DNA of 58,057 bases from Candidatus Marsarchaeota archaeon (lineage in GTDB: Archaea; Micrarchaeota; Micrarchaeia; Micrarchaeales; Micrarchaeaceae), in contig JAMCZQ010000007.1 of the NCBI GenBank assembly GCA_023485295.1, positions 90,335-148,391 of the forward strand. The letters run 5' to 3'. The number at the start of each line of letters is the position of its first letter. The first letter of the stretch is position 1. Shown one piece after another: positions 1-9,101 of this stretch. The notes under the pieces are model-generated. The model worked only from the letters and a program-made list of their open reading frames with translations. It was not told where the DNA came from and did not search any database. Position numbers and translations under genes: made by a program.

Positions 1-221
1 TACAGTGCTGCTTTAACTGTGAATTTTGCCGATACGTATCCGGCAAGCAGACCAAGGACAACCATAGTATATCCATATGCCGATATTAGAAGTATTATTG
101 ATGTCAGGTTTACTCCAAAAACTTTGCCCAATACGGGAACCAACGGAGAAAGTATAAACCATCCGAATCCTATTGTAAACAATAGAAACCAATATGGAGC
201 CAGTTTAGACCAATTTCCCAT
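1..221 (-). CDS. MFS-type transporter, N-terminal part only
   Basis: The reverse strand reads from an ATG at 221 out of the left edge of the window, giving about 73 residues without a stop. The peptide has two hydrophobic helices separated by a short loop, and the second is followed by a G-x-L-A-G-Y-V-S-A-K-like turn that resembles the loop between helices 2 and 3 of major facilitator transporters. It would be an inner-membrane secondary transporter; the substrate cannot be told. A GTG just upstream is an alternative start. The gene is divergent from the PIN gene, with about 100 bp between them. MFS membership is inferred from a short fragment. Confidence 0.55.
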   Translation of the reverse strand, partial: MGNWSKLAPYWFLLFTIGFGWFILSPLVPVLGKVFGVNLTSIILLISAYGYTMVVLGLLAGYVSAKFTVKAAL

Positions 222-325
222 TTCCACACCATTCTTACATGTATTTTATGCACGTGCGTATACGTTTATAATTGGTTGGATATGTTTAAAAATGCTTGTC
301 AGGCAACAAATATATGGCATCTGGC

Positions 326-694
326 ATGTATGTGATCTTAGACACGAGCTCAATGCTGTTTGCAATGGAATCCAGGAAAAGCGCAATAGACACTGTAGAG
401 CTGGCGCATCCTGGCAAGCGCATACTCATATCAAAAGGCCTCATTAGGGAGCTTTCAGGCATAGGCAGCGGCCATGGTGCCAGGGCAGCACGGGCAAGGG
501 CATGCCTTGAAATACTAAAACTTAAAAATGTTGAAGTTGATAATAATAGCGGAAATGTTGACAAATGGATACTAGCTAGGGCATGCCAGAAAGACGTCTA
601 CTGCGTTGTCACGAACGATACAGCACTCTTTAATAGGCTGCGTTATAAACATATAGCGGTATTCAAGCTTTCAAGGAGCGGTATGCTCAAATAA
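326..694 (+). CDS. PIN-domain RNA-processing protein, Fcf1/Utp23-like
   Basis: A 122-residue protein that fills one PIN domain. It begins with the hydrophobic strand plus Asp (M-Y-V-I-L-D-T-S) that carries the first metal ligand, and ends with the V-V-T-N-D-T-A-L motif holding the later acidic residues. PIN domains are metal-dependent RNases. In many archaea a PIN protein of this size sits next to rpo7, as here, and is annotated as an rRNA-processing nucleic-acid-binding protein. I prefer the ATG at 326 because the family starts directly with this strand; ATGs at 296 and 314 would add ten or fewer residues. It ends 11 bp before rpo7. Confidence 0.75.
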   Translation: MYVILDTSSMLFAMESRKSAIDTVELAHPGKRILISKGLIRELSGIGSGHGARAARARACLEILKLKNVEVDNNSGNVDKWILARACQKDVYCVVTNDTALFNRLRYKHIAVFKLSRSGMLK

Positions 695-705
695 GCGGTG
701 AACAA

Positions 706-1290
706 ATGTACTATAGGTATTCAGTAAAAGACACGTTTAAAATGCCTCCAGAATATTTCGACAAGGATATAGAGACTGTTGCAGAAGACATGCTGCAAAG
801 GAAGTATGAAGGCGCAATAGACAAGGACATGGGCGTGATAATAGCGATAACAAACGTCAGGAACATAAGCGACGGCATCATATATCCTGGAGACCCTACA
901 ACGCACCATGAGGTGGAGTTCGACGTGCTTACCTACATGCCTAAGGTCGATGAGGTAGTCGTGGGCGAGGTAACCGAACTTATAGATTTCGGCGCTTTCG
1001 TGCGCATAGGCCCATTGGAAGGTCTGGTGCATGTGTCACAAATAACAGATGAATTCATATCGCTTGACAAAAAGATACCTGCGCTTGTTGCGAAGAAGAG
1101 CGGGCTTACGCTGAAGAAGGGCGATATCATATATGCAAGGATATCTACAGTTAGCATGAAGAACTCGGTAAAGGATTCAAAGATAGCCCTCACGATGAAA
1201 AGCGAAGGCCTCGGCAAGCCGGAATGGATTGCAATGCTCTCAAGCAAGAACAAAAAGAAGTCAGCCCCAAGGGGCAAAAATAAGCGATAG
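706..1290 (+). CDS. rpo7: DNA-directed RNA polymerase subunit Rpo7 (RpoE')
   Basis: This 194-residue protein is the archaeal counterpart of eukaryotic Rpb7. The N-terminal RNP-like half (about 1-80) is followed by an S1 RNA-binding domain (about 80-165) with the typical V-G-E-V-T-E-L-I-D-F-G-A-F-V-R and G-L-V-H-V-S-Q-I signatures. The C-terminus is a Lys-rich tail. With Rpo4 it forms the stalk of RNA polymerase, which binds nascent RNA and helps open the promoter. It is followed two bases later by spt4, a conserved archaeal pairing; the eIF2-gamma gene that often precedes this cluster is absent here. Confidence 0.95.
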   Translation: MYYRYSVKDTFKMPPEYFDKDIETVAEDMLQRKYEGAIDKDMGVIIAITNVRNISDGIIYPGDPTTHHEVEFDVLTYMPKVDEVVVGEVTELIDFGAFVRIGPLEGLVHVSQITDEFISLDKKIPALVAKKSGLTLKKGDIIYARISTVSMKNSVKDSKIALTMKSEGLGKPEWIAMLSSKNKKKSAPRGKNKR

Positions 1291-1292
1291 CA

Positions 1293-1484
1293 ATGGAAGG
1301 TTTGGTATGCAAGAAATGCAGGCTATTGATAAGCAACGGCAGCAAATGCCCAATCTGCGGCTCTACGGATCTTACAAGGAAATGGAGCGGCTATCTGATA
1401 GTGCTAAACGCTGACATGTCAGAAGTTGCAAACGAGCTTGGCATAAAGATAAACAGCACCTTTGCGCTAAATATAAGGGACTGA
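1293..1484 (+). CDS. spt4: Transcription elongation factor Spt4 (RpoE'')
   Basis: A 63-residue zinc-ribbon protein with a CxxC near residue 6 and a second CxxC near residue 19, followed by a short beta-rich region, the normal size and layout of archaeal Spt4. Spt4 pairs with the NGN domain of Spt5 and clamps elongating RNA polymerase. The gene starts 2 bp after rpo7 ends, so the two are almost certainly co-transcribed and translationally coupled. The next gene is convergent, so the cluster ends here. Confidence 0.9.
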   Translation: MEGLVCKKCRLLISNGSKCPICGSTDLTRKWSGYLIVLNADMSEVANELGIKINSTFALNIRD

Positions 1485-1518
1485 GCCCGTAGCAATTCGT
1501 TGCCAGGCATAAGGCTGC

Positions 1519-2220
1519 TTATTCTTCCTGCCGCTTTTCATTGCCTTCGCTTTTGTTGTACTCCTCCCTTACGTATACCTTGCCAAGCTGCTTTACGTAG
1601 GTGAATACCGCTGCGATCAGGCTTGCCCTGTTCACGAAGTAATCAGCATCTTTCTTTACCGACCCGTCATAAAAGATTTCAGCTTCATTGCCGTTTACGG
1701 CTATCTTCGTTGGCAGTACGTCGTAGGTTTTGCCGAGAGCCTCTATCATCTCCGTTTCAGTGCCCAGCTTGCTTACCACTTTGACCTGGTACTTTATCCT
1801 TTTCCCGGCATCCGGGTGGTTAGCATCCACTACCACCCTTCCAGACCCGACGCTCACTACTGTGGCAGCAACATTGTCTATGTTGAGCCTCATGCCTGGG
1901 CGCGGGTCTATTTTCTGCGCCCTGAACTGCGCGATTGGCATCACCTTCACAAGGTCCTCGATCCTTTCGCCAAACGCATCCTTTGGCTCAAGCGTAAACT
2001 CCTTCTTTTCCCCAGTATTCATGGTCCTGAGCTCGGATTCAAGCCCCTTGACTACTGCATTCGAGCCAATAACTACAAGCACAGGGCCGTATTTTGCATC
2101 CTTGCTGTATATGTCCGCATCTTTTGCGACCTTCTCGTCAGTTGTGGCAAGAACGTTGCCGTTGACGGCATCCCAAGCAGTATACTCTATTTCTAGAAAA
2201 TCTCCATCTTTGAAAGCCAT
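1519..2220 (-). CDS. FKBP-type peptidyl-prolyl isomerase, long archaeal SlyD-like form
   Basis: A 233-residue protein with an N-terminal FKBP fold. The G-D-F-L-E-I-E-Y start, a V-V-I-G-S-N-A-V-V-K-G-L-E-S-E-L stretch and the D-A-F-G-E-R element are typical of SlyD-like archaeal FKBPs with an insert-in-flap chaperone domain. About 80 extra C-terminal residues form a further alpha/beta region, as in the long (26-29 kDa) archaeal FKBPs. It catalyses prolyl cis-trans isomerisation and assists folding in the cytoplasm. The start at 2220 gives M-A-F-K-D-G-D; a start eight codons upstream is possible but not family-like. Confidence 0.88.
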   Translation of the reverse strand: MAFKDGDFLEIEYTAWDAVNGNVLATTDEKVAKDADIYSKDAKYGPVLVVIGSNAVVKGLESELRTMNTGEKKEFTLEPKDAFGERIEDLVKVMPIAQFRAQKIDPRPGMRLNIDNVAATVVSVGSGRVVVDANHPDAGKRIKYQVKVVSKLGTETEMIEALGKTYDVLPTKIAVNGNEAEIFYDGSVKKDADYFVNRASLIAAVFTYVKQLGKVYVREEYNKSEGNEKRQEE

Positions 2221-2342
2221 TGCATTACCTCTAAAGAATAGCAAATTATTTTATCGCCATAACTATAAAAAGCTTTCAAAAGATAAGAATAAATAATATA
2301 ACATGGGTTAATGCTTATCTGACAAATCTAGCTGGTGCCATC

Positions 2343-2942
2343 ATGGAAAAGAAGACAAAAAACGCCATACTCTTCATAGGCTCGCTCCTAGTTGCCATAA
2401 TGTTCATTACATCATATGCTGCTTCTTCGAATAACAACAACGCAATAACCACTACAGTAAAGCCAAAGAGCACATCTGGCTATTTTGCTTCGGGTTATGC
2501 AAATGCGATAGTAACGGATTATTCGCCAACTGTGCTGATAGCCGTCAAGCCAAGTGCGGCAAACAGCATAATGCCTGCGCTGTCAGATTATCTTTCGGCG
2601 CTCGAGGCAAATGGTACCATAGAGCAATACGTGCCTGAGAACAACGCCTTTCTGGTGGAGCAGAATTCCAGCTCTTACGCATATGCGCTTCAAAGCGACC
2701 TTTATTCGAGGTTCCAAAACAACATAACGCTGAATACAAGCGTATACCTGCAGCTGCCCAAATATGCAAAACTCACTGTCGGCACTTACACATACGAAGC
2801 GCTAATGGGAAACAGTACATACGCCCTGCATATAACCCCGCTGCCTAAACTGAATTCTACAGTTTATGTAAAGATAAACACCCTTGTATCCGCAAACGGC
2901 ACAGTGATGCCTTCGAGCACTCAAATATATGCGGTGAAATGA
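2343..2942 (+). CDS. Membrane-anchored extracytoplasmic protein, unknown
   Basis: A 199-residue protein I do not recognise. It begins M-E-K-K-T-K-N followed by one hydrophobic segment (about 9-27) that acts as a signal anchor or signal peptide. The remainder is a Ser/Thr/Asn/Tyr/Ala-rich domain with several N-x-S/T sequons and no cysteines, suggesting an exported, glycosylated domain of mixed alpha/beta character. An AT-rich, TATA-like stretch lies about 45 bp upstream. Its stop codon directly abuts the GluRS start, so the two are probably co-transcribed, although a functional link is not obvious. Confidence 0.7.
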   Translation: MEKKTKNAILFIGSLLVAIMFITSYAASSNNNNAITTTVKPKSTSGYFASGYANAIVTDYSPTVLIAVKPSAANSIMPALSDYLSALEANGTIEQYVPENNAFLVEQNSSSYAYALQSDLYSRFQNNITLNTSVYLQLPKYAKLTVGTYTYEALMGNSTYALHITPLPKLNSTVYVKINTLVSANGTVMPSSTQIYAVK

Positions 2943-4655
2943 ATGATGAATGACAGCTTGAAGGCTGCCATAAGGAAGTACGCTTTGAAAAATGCTATGG
3001 ACTATGGCAAGGCTTCAGTTCCCAGCGTCCTCAACAAAGTGATGGTGCAGGCCAAAGAGGCCGGAATTCCTGTAAGCGAGCTCAAGGCATATGTAGAAAG
3101 CACTGTAGCTGAAATAAACTCTATGGGCGCTTCCGAAATCGAATCAGAGTATGCAGCATACAAGGCGGAATTCGACATAAGGGATGCGGAGAAGCATGAA
3201 AAAAGCTCCAAGCCTAAGATGGAGCTCCCCGGCGCAGAGATCGGCAATTTTGCCACAAGGTTCCCGCCAGAGCCAAACGGGTACCTGCACATAGGCCATG
3301 CAAAACCGCTGTTTCTGGAGGACGCCTTCCGAACCATTTACAAAGGGAAACTATTCCTTTATTTCGATGACACGAACCCAAAGAACGAAAGCCAAGAATA
3401 CGTCGATGCGATAAAATTCGATCTTGACTGGCTTGGCGTAAAGTTCGACAAAGAGTATTACGCAAGCGACAATATAGAGAAGATATACGGTTTTGGCAGG
3501 CAGCTCATAAAGGATTCTGGCGCATATGCGTGCTCATGCTCCGAAGACAAGATAAAGGAACTGCGCTTTAAGGGCATAGAATGTGAGCATAGGTCCAGGC
3601 CTCCAGAGGAATCGCTTGATATATTTGACAAGCTGGTATCAGGATCTTATGAAGAAGACAAAATCGCCATAAGGTTCAAAGGGGACATGAAAGCGGCCAA
3701 TACGACTTTGCGGGACCCTACGATTTTCAGGGTGGTCAAAGCAAGGCATTACAGGCAGGGCGACAAATATTCGCTATGGCCTACATACTCATTCAACACG
3801 CCGATAAACGACTCTATAAACGGCGTTACGGACGCGATAAGGAGCAAGGAGTATGAGCTTGCCAATGACTTATACTACATGGTATTAAATGCGCTGCATT
3901 TGAGGCTACCTAGAGTGCACCTTGAAGCACGGCTAAATATAGAGGGCAACGTGACTTCGAAAAGAAAGATAGTAAAGTTCATGCGCGAGGGCCTGCTGTC
4001 AGGCTTTGACGATCCCAGGCTCGTAACAATAGCAGCATTGCGCAGGCGTGGCGTGGTCCCAGAAGCCATAAAGAATTTTGTCCTGCGTACAGGCATGAGC
4101 AAGGTTGACAGCACATTCAAGCTTTCAATGCTCCTGGATGAAAGCAAGCGTGCAATTGATCCGGTTGCAAAGAGATTGTTCTTTGTCCCAGACCCTGTGG
4201 CGCTGCAAATAGAGGCTTTCCAGGCCAAGGCGAGCATACCGCTGCATCCTACTTCAAAAATCGGAAGCAGGGATTACGAGGTAAAAGGCACAGTATACAT
4301 ATCAAAGGCAGACGCATCAAAATACAAAGGTTCTAGCATAAGGCTAAAGGGCCTGGGTGTGTTCCGCATAAGCGGCTCTGACCCTTACAGGGCAGTGCCC
4401 GAAAGCGAGAAATCGGCATACGTCAACACAATACAGTGGATACCTGGAAGCAATGCAGTCAAATGCAAGATATTAATACCGCATGACCCAATGGATGGGG
4501 ATGAATTCAGGAAAGATAGCTTGGAGTATGCCTATGGACTTGCAGAAGACTATGTCAGGAGCCTCGAAGTGCACGAAACCGTGCAGTTCGAAAGGTTCGG
4601 CTTTTGCACGCTTGACCGGATCGATCCGACGGAATTCATATTCCTGACCAAATAG
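2943..4655 (+). CDS. gltX: Glutamyl-tRNA synthetase, archaeal type
   Basis: A 570-residue class I synthetase. An N-terminal helical extension of about 100 residues, typical of archaeal GluRS, precedes the catalytic core. The core starts with R-F-P-P-E-P-N-G-Y-L-H-I-G-H-A-K, holding the HIGH motif near residue 116. The KMSKS loop is the divergent V-T-S-K-R-K at about 337-342, as usual in GlxRS. The C-terminal half is the beta-barrel anticodon-binding region of the GlnRS/archaeal-GluRS type. The archaeal enzyme is normally non-discriminating and also makes Glu-tRNA(Gln) for the GatDE route. The start immediately follows the stop of the preceding gene. Confidence 0.93.
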   Translation: MMNDSLKAAIRKYALKNAMDYGKASVPSVLNKVMVQAKEAGIPVSELKAYVESTVAEINSMGASEIESEYAAYKAEFDIRDAEKHEKSSKPKMELPGAEIGNFATRFPPEPNGYLHIGHAKPLFLEDAFRTIYKGKLFLYFDDTNPKNESQEYVDAIKFDLDWLGVKFDKEYYASDNIEKIYGFGRQLIKDSGAYACSCSEDKIKELRFKGIECEHRSRPPEESLDIFDKLVSGSYEEDKIAIRFKGDMKAANTTLRDPTIFRVVKARHYRQGDKYSLWPTYSFNTPINDSINGVTDAIRSKEYELANDLYYMVLNALHLRLPRVHLEARLNIEGNVTSKRKIVKFMREGLLSGFDDPRLVTIAALRRRGVVPEAIKNFVLRTGMSKVDSTFKLSMLLDESKRAIDPVAKRLFFVPDPVALQIEAFQAKASIPLHPTSKIGSRDYEVKGTVYISKADASKYKGSSIRLKGLGVFRISGSDPYRAVPESEKSAYVNTIQWIPGSNAVKCKILIPHDPMDGDEFRKDSLEYAYGLAEDYVRSLEVHETVQFERFGFCTLDRIDPTEFIFLTK

Positions 4656-4675
4656 GCACAACCGCAAGCTACGGA

Positions 4676-5491
4676 TCAGTGTGCGCTTCTGCCATATATG
4701 GTTTCGTGCAGTGAAAGAACAGACGGGGTTGAAACGTATTTCACTGTATTGTCTATTAGGAGCCTTGCCTCCTTCAGCCTTTTCTTTTTGAATAGCGCAT
4801 GCGCTGCATAAGCCATTGCATTGATTGAGAAATTCTCGGTGTTCATGAGTGCTGTTGCATTCTTCAGCGCGTCGTCATACTGCCCAAGGCCGGTGAAAAG
4901 CGCCATCTTCAGGTAGTTTATGGCAAGCGAGCTTTTGTGCGCCTCAAGCGCTTCAATGTAATGCTTCGCCTGGGTATAATCCCCAAGCTTTATGCTTGTA
5001 ATTGCCACCATATAATCAGTGCTCAAGGCCGGAGAGTCCTTCGAAGCAGCCTTAGCAAGCTCTATGGACCTGTAGAGGTTAAGCCTGGCATCCGCGTATA
5101 TCGCAGAAGCAAGCCTCCTATGCTCAGCGTTGTCATCCATAAAGCCCGGCTTGTCATATCTTATCAGGGCCGTTTCATAATTTGATTTTGATATGAGTAT
5201 TATGCCTTTCAGGTAAACAAACCAGTAGCTCTTTGTCGTGCTGAAGGCGCCATCGCATGCCTGGAGCGCTTTGTCGTAGTCCTGTGCAGCGTAAGCATCA
5301 TGTATCGCAGAAGTAAGCGCATCGACCTGCTGGTCCGTAATACCTTTGGCAGGATATATTATTGCTTCGCATCCAGAGCAAATGCAATAATCGCCAGCAT
5401 ACAACGTTTTTGTCTTGCAGTAATTGCATGTTGCTATTTTGCCCTGCGCTGCGACTGTGCTGGCGGCCTTCAAGTAATCAGATACGTTCAT
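4676..5491 (-). CDS. Zinc-ribbon plus TPR-like repeat protein
   Basis: A 271-residue protein of unknown function. Near the N-terminus two Cys pairs (C-N-Y-C and C-I-C-S-G-C) make a rubredoxin-like zinc knuckle. From about residue 55 on there are repeated amphipathic helix pairs with A-x-x-x-Y-x-x-A-L patterns, consistent with five or six TPR-like repeats. No membrane segment is visible, so it should be a soluble scaffold. The ATG at 5491 is preferred; an in-frame GTG three codons upstream is possible. It converges on gltX. Confidence 0.65.
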   Translation of the reverse strand: MNVSDYLKAASTVAAQGKIATCNYCKTKTLYAGDYCICSGCEAIIYPAKGITDQQVDALTSAIHDAYAAQDYDKALQACDGAFSTTKSYWFVYLKGIILISKSNYETALIRYDKPGFMDDNAEHRRLASAIYADARLNLYRSIELAKAASKDSPALSTDYMVAITSIKLGDYTQAKHYIEALEAHKSSLAINYLKMALFTGLGQYDDALKNATALMNTENFSINAMAYAAHALFKKKRLKEARLLIDNTVKYVSTPSVLSLHETIYGRSAH

Positions 5492-5638
5492 TAAATCCAC
5501 ATGCGTGAGTATACATATGCGTTTCTAATCGTGCCTTTTGCACTGATATTTGTTTTCCATATTGCATTGCGACTATAACTATAAATCTGTTTATATTGCG
5601 CCATGCCTATCATGAAACCGCTGCTGCAGCATAATGCG

Positions 5639-6301
5639 CTATTGCAATTTTTCTAGCACTACGAAAAGGTGCAACTGGTCATAAGGCTCCAGCTTCACTT
5701 TTTCTACCACCTTGAAAGTGCCTGAAAGCTTTTCAAGCACTTCCTGATATATTTGCTCAGGGCTTCTTGAAATGTCTATGCTCTGGGACTTTATAGCAAG
5801 ATAGGCAAAGCCGCCGCTCTTCAGGAATCTGGAGTTTGAAAGCAGTATCTCAGCCTGCTCCTTTGAGGATACGTCCTGGTACACTACGTCGCAGTCCTTT
5901 ACGAAGCGCGCATACGCATCTGTGAATCTTGCGTCTGCAAGTATGGGCAGCATATTCTTCCTCTTTTCGCAAACTGCGACAAGCTTCCTCATATTGCGAT
6001 CTGAAAGCTCCACGCAGTAGACTTCTCCTTCATTAGACACGATATCGCTTACGTGGCTTGCCGTAGTGCCTGTTGCAGCCCCAAGGTAGAGCACCGATGC
6101 GCCCAGCTTTATGCGCATATTGCTCATGCCATTCATAAGCGCAGCCGAAAGCTTGCTCCTGTACGGGTTCCAAAGCCTGTACTCAACGCCGTCCTTGCTA
6201 TAAAGCTCCTCGCTATAGGACTTGAATCCCTTAACAAGATTTATCGTAGCAAGCTTGCCATCAAGCGAATAAACCCCGTCAAACAGTTTTTTTACTTCCA
6301 T
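5639..6301 (-). CDS. flpA: Fibrillarin-like rRNA/tRNA 2'-O-methyltransferase
   Basis: A 220-residue protein. The N-terminal beta-rich region (M-E-V-K-K-L-F-D-G-V-Y) is followed by the Rossmann methyltransferase core with the SAM motif Y-L-G-A-A-T-G-T-T-A-S-H-V near residue 67, and later V-V-Y-Q-D-V-S and G-G-F-A-Y-L-A-I-K. These are diagnostic of archaeal fibrillarin. It is the catalytic subunit of C/D-box sRNPs with Nop5 and L7Ae. The Nop5 gene that often adjoins it is not next door. The start at 6301 is chosen because fibrillarins begin here; an ATG 16 codons upstream would add an unrelated leader. TATA-like TTTTATAC motifs lie upstream. Confidence 0.93.
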   Translation of the reverse strand: MEVKKLFDGVYSLDGKLATINLVKGFKSYSEELYSKDGVEYRLWNPYRSKLSAALMNGMSNMRIKLGASVLYLGAATGTTASHVSDIVSNEGEVYCVELSDRNMRKLVAVCEKRKNMLPILADARFTDAYARFVKDCDVVYQDVSSKEQAEILLSNSRFLKSGGFAYLAIKSQSIDISRSPEQIYQEVLEKLSGTFKVVEKVKLEPYDQLHLFVVLEKLQ

Positions 6302-6475
6302 AGTATCAAGCCAATTGACATATGCTTTAATGAGTTGGCTGCATGCCATTCCAGCAATTCATGTTAGAGCTTCGTGCATCACTGCACCGGAACAATCAGA
6401 TAAGTTTGTATAAAAGGTATAAAATCCATTACGGTCTGATGGCCTTTGCCACTTGCACGCGTTTTGCAGCATCCT

Positions 6476-6799
6476 TCAGATCCCAAGCTGGCGCCACACG
6501 GTTTCCATCAGCAGTATTACCTCCTCTTCTTCATCCTCGGTCCCGTTTCTTGCATTTTTCTGGTTCTGCAGCAAGCCTTGCAAATTCATGCGCCTTAGCC
6601 AAAGGCCCCTTCGCTTAGCAGAATGTGCAAGCACGTAGCTCAGCTCATCCGTAGCCATGCCGAACAGCTCGTTTGCCTCTTCCTCATCGCCAATTTCAGA
6701 GCATTTTTTTGCCTTTTCGAAATAGCTCACTGCCCTATCGAGCCGCCTGCGCAATGCACCATTGCCTACCCTTCCGCGCAAAACGCTTTTTATTCCCAT
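6476..6799 (-). CDS. Small helical protein, unknown
   Basis: A 107-residue protein I do not recognise. The N-terminus is basic (G-I-K-S-V-L-R-G-R-V). It is followed by two or three predicted amphipathic helices resembling a single TPR/MIT-like hairpin (A-V-S-Y-F-E-K-A-K-K) and an acidic stretch (E-D-E-E-E-E) near the C-terminus. A GGTGGTG stretch just upstream of the ATG at 6799 is a good Shine-Dalgarno match. In-frame GTG codons two and three positions upstream are alternative starts. It is divergent from the histidine kinase gene. Confidence 0.55.
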   Translation of the reverse strand: MGIKSVLRGRVGNGALRRRLDRAVSYFEKAKKCSEIGDEEEANELFGMATDELSYVLAHSAKRRGLWLRRMNLQGLLQNQKNARNGTEDEEEEVILLMETVWRQLGI

Positions 6800-6883
6800 T
6801 GCCACCACCTTAGAATAGGACTCAAAACAGGTTTAAATAATTTCGTTACCGAATTAAATAAGGGAATACCAAAACTGATACTT

Positions 6884-9097
6884 ATGGTTGAAAACATCGT
6901 CATAACCAAGCTTCTTTACGACCTTATACCTATAGCCATGTCGCAGCTTGACGAGCCCGCAGCTGAAAAGGCTTTCTCAAAGAGCATAACCGAAATATTC
7001 GGCATAGATGAAGTCAGGATCAGGCGTTCAGAAGAAAAGCTGACGGGGGTAGACAGCCTTGACGGATACGTCTTAAATACAAAAAAGGCTTATGTGGACA
7101 ACCAGCTTAGCGAATATTCAGAGTTTCCAAGGCTTATAGACTACAAAAACGCAGGCTATTCTAGCTGTGCAGTCCTGCCCATATCGGCTCCGGGAAAAAG
7201 CATAGGCGTGCTTGAGCTTTTGTCCAAAACGGAAAACAGGTTCAGCGAAGAAATGATCAGTACCATCGCCATAGGCGCGGCATTCATAGGGCTGGCATTG
7301 AATGCCAAGGCCGAAGCGCGCATGAGCAAAAGTTTGGCATCATACTTCGACTCTGCGTTCAGCTCCCCTGGGCCTAAGCTTCTTGTCAACTCCAGCGGAG
7401 CCATAATAAAAGCAAACAAAAGCGCGATAGCGATGTTTTCGATAAACCAGTCGAGGCAGCCTGACATAAGCTCCCTCGGCCTGAAGATGGAAGAGCTTTC
7501 TGCAGCGCCTGATGCGAAGCCGCTGAGGAAGCGCATCATAGCAGGAGGCTCACAAAAGCTATTCGAAATTTACACTTCAAAAGCAAGCCAGAATTCCATA
7601 CACCTGGCATTTGAGGAAATAACAGACTCAGAGCGCAACAGCGGCATCGGAGCAGCAATAGCCCTGTCAAAGAGCGTAGCTGCAATGAGCCTTGACGATA
7701 ACATGGTTGTAGTAGACGGCGTAGGCTCCGACTCTTCAAACGCCCAGATAATAGATTCGCTGAAAGGCAGGAGCATAGCCGAAGCGCTGCAGCCTGCCAT
7801 ATCAGAAAAGCTCATTTCAGAGCTTAAGTCGCATGGCAGGGCAATGCTTCCTGCAACATTGGCCTACAATGGCCAAAACAACCCTGTATATTTGTCTATT
7901 GCGAAGTATGGCCTCGGCTACATATGCATAATAACCAGTGCAGCGCTTGAGGAATCAGTGCGCAGGCTGTCAGAAAATATCAAGGATTTCATAAATGCAA
8001 CATCAGACATCATGCTTGTCATAGACGATGCAGGAATAATAACCGATGCGAATCTTCCGGCAGAGCAGTTCCTTGGATACAAAAAGGAGGAGCTTTTTGG
8101 AAAGGCCATACGTACACTCTACTCCGAATACGAAATTCTCGACAGGGACCTCTCATACGTCAAAGGTGGCGGCAGGGTGGACGGAAGCTACGTTAACCTG
8201 ATAAAAAAGGGCGGCGACCTGCTGCCGGTTTCATATTCGCTGCGCTTGATGTCTGACGGCTATTCGTACAACTACGCGATATTGATGAAGGAACTCCAGA
8301 CGAAGCGCGCGCTAGAAGACCTGGAATCCATTGCAAGGACCCAGGAGGGCTTGGCCAAGAACTTCAGGACTGTGAGCGATCTCAAATCCCAGTTCATATA
8401 CAACATAGCCCACGAGCTTAAGACGCCCCTGACAAACATAAAGGGCTTTGCGAAGCTGATGTATGATGGGGAATTCGGCCAGCTGAACGACGACCAGAAG
8501 GAATATCTGAAGACGATACTTGATGAAAGCGAAAGGCTTATGCTCATAATAACGCAGGTGCTTGACGCTGCGAAACTCGATGCCAATAAGGTAAAGCTCG
8601 ACCTTAAGGAAGTTGACCTAAAAGAGCTTTACAACAACCCTAGCGTGAAGGCTCTCGAGGAATCTGCAAGGAACAAGGGGCTTGCGTTTGAATGGAACGT
8701 CGCATATGATACGCCGCTGATAACTGCAGACCCGAACAGGCTGATACAGGTATTTGTGAACCTTATAGGCAACGCGATAAAGTTTACTGAAAACGGCGGC
8801 ATTACTGTCAAGATATCCAAATCAAGCAAGCGCAGCGTAATGTGCGAAGTGATTGATACCGGGATAGGCATAAGCGACGATGACAAAAGGAAGATATTCA
8901 AAAAATTTTACCAGGCTTCGAAAAAGGGCCTGGTGAAGCAGGACGGCAGCGGGACCGGGCTCGGCCTTGCCATAACAAAAGAGATAGTTGATTTGCACAA
9001 GGGCAAAATAAGATTCGATTCCGTGCTGGGCAAAGGCAGCAGATTCTGGTTCACCCTGCCAATAAACCAAAGCCAGAGGCAGAAAAAACGTGAATGA
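6884..9097 (+). CDS. Soluble sensor histidine kinase (GAF-PAS-PAS-HisKA-HATPase)
   Basis: A 737-residue kinase. The N-terminal region (about 15-145) looks like a GAF domain. A divergent PAS-like segment follows, then a clear PAS domain at about 368-475. The HisKA domain has the H-box I-A-H-E-L-K-T-P-L with the phospho-accepting His at 510. The ATPase domain shows N-box (F-V-N-L-I-G-N-A-I-K-F), G1 (D-T-G-I-G-I) and G2 (G-T-G-L-G-L-A-I) motifs, so it should be active. No membrane helix is seen, so it senses a cytoplasmic signal. The likely partner is the response regulator at 10212. The start at 6884 is chosen because the in-frame upstream extension overlaps the divergent neighbour. Confidence 0.9.
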   Translation: MVENIVITKLLYDLIPIAMSQLDEPAAEKAFSKSITEIFGIDEVRIRRSEEKLTGVDSLDGYVLNTKKAYVDNQLSEYSEFPRLIDYKNAGYSSCAVLPISAPGKSIGVLELLSKTENRFSEEMISTIAIGAAFIGLALNAKAEARMSKSLASYFDSAFSSPGPKLLVNSSGAIIKANKSAIAMFSINQSRQPDISSLGLKMEELSAAPDAKPLRKRIIAGGSQKLFEIYTSKASQNSIHLAFEEITDSERNSGIGAAIALSKSVAAMSLDDNMVVVDGVGSDSSNAQIIDSLKGRSIAEALQPAISEKLISELKSHGRAMLPATLAYNGQNNPVYLSIAKYGLGYICIITSAALEESVRRLSENIKDFINATSDIMLVIDDAGIITDANLPAEQFLGYKKEELFGKAIRTLYSEYEILDRDLSYVKGGGRVDGSYVNLIKKGGDLLPVSYSLRLMSDGYSYNYAILMKELQTKRALEDLESIARTQEGLAKNFRTVSDLKSQFIYNIAHELKTPLTNIKGFAKLMYDGEFGQLNDDQKEYLKTILDESERLMLIITQVLDAAKLDANKVKLDLKEVDLKELYNNPSVKALEESARNKGLAFEWNVAYDTPLITADPNRLIQVFVNLIGNAIKFTENGGITVKISKSSKRSVMCEVIDTGIGISDDDKRKIFKKFYQASKKGLVKQDGSGTGLGLAITKEIVDLHKGKIRFDSVLGKGSRFWFTLPINQSQRQKKRE

Positions 9098-9101
9098 ACG
9101 C

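Noticed and set aside
6623..6883. N-terminal extension of the histidine kinase frame
   Set aside because: It overlaps the divergent small gene and reads as Cys/His/Pro-rich non-protein-like sequence; the kinase begins naturally at 6884.
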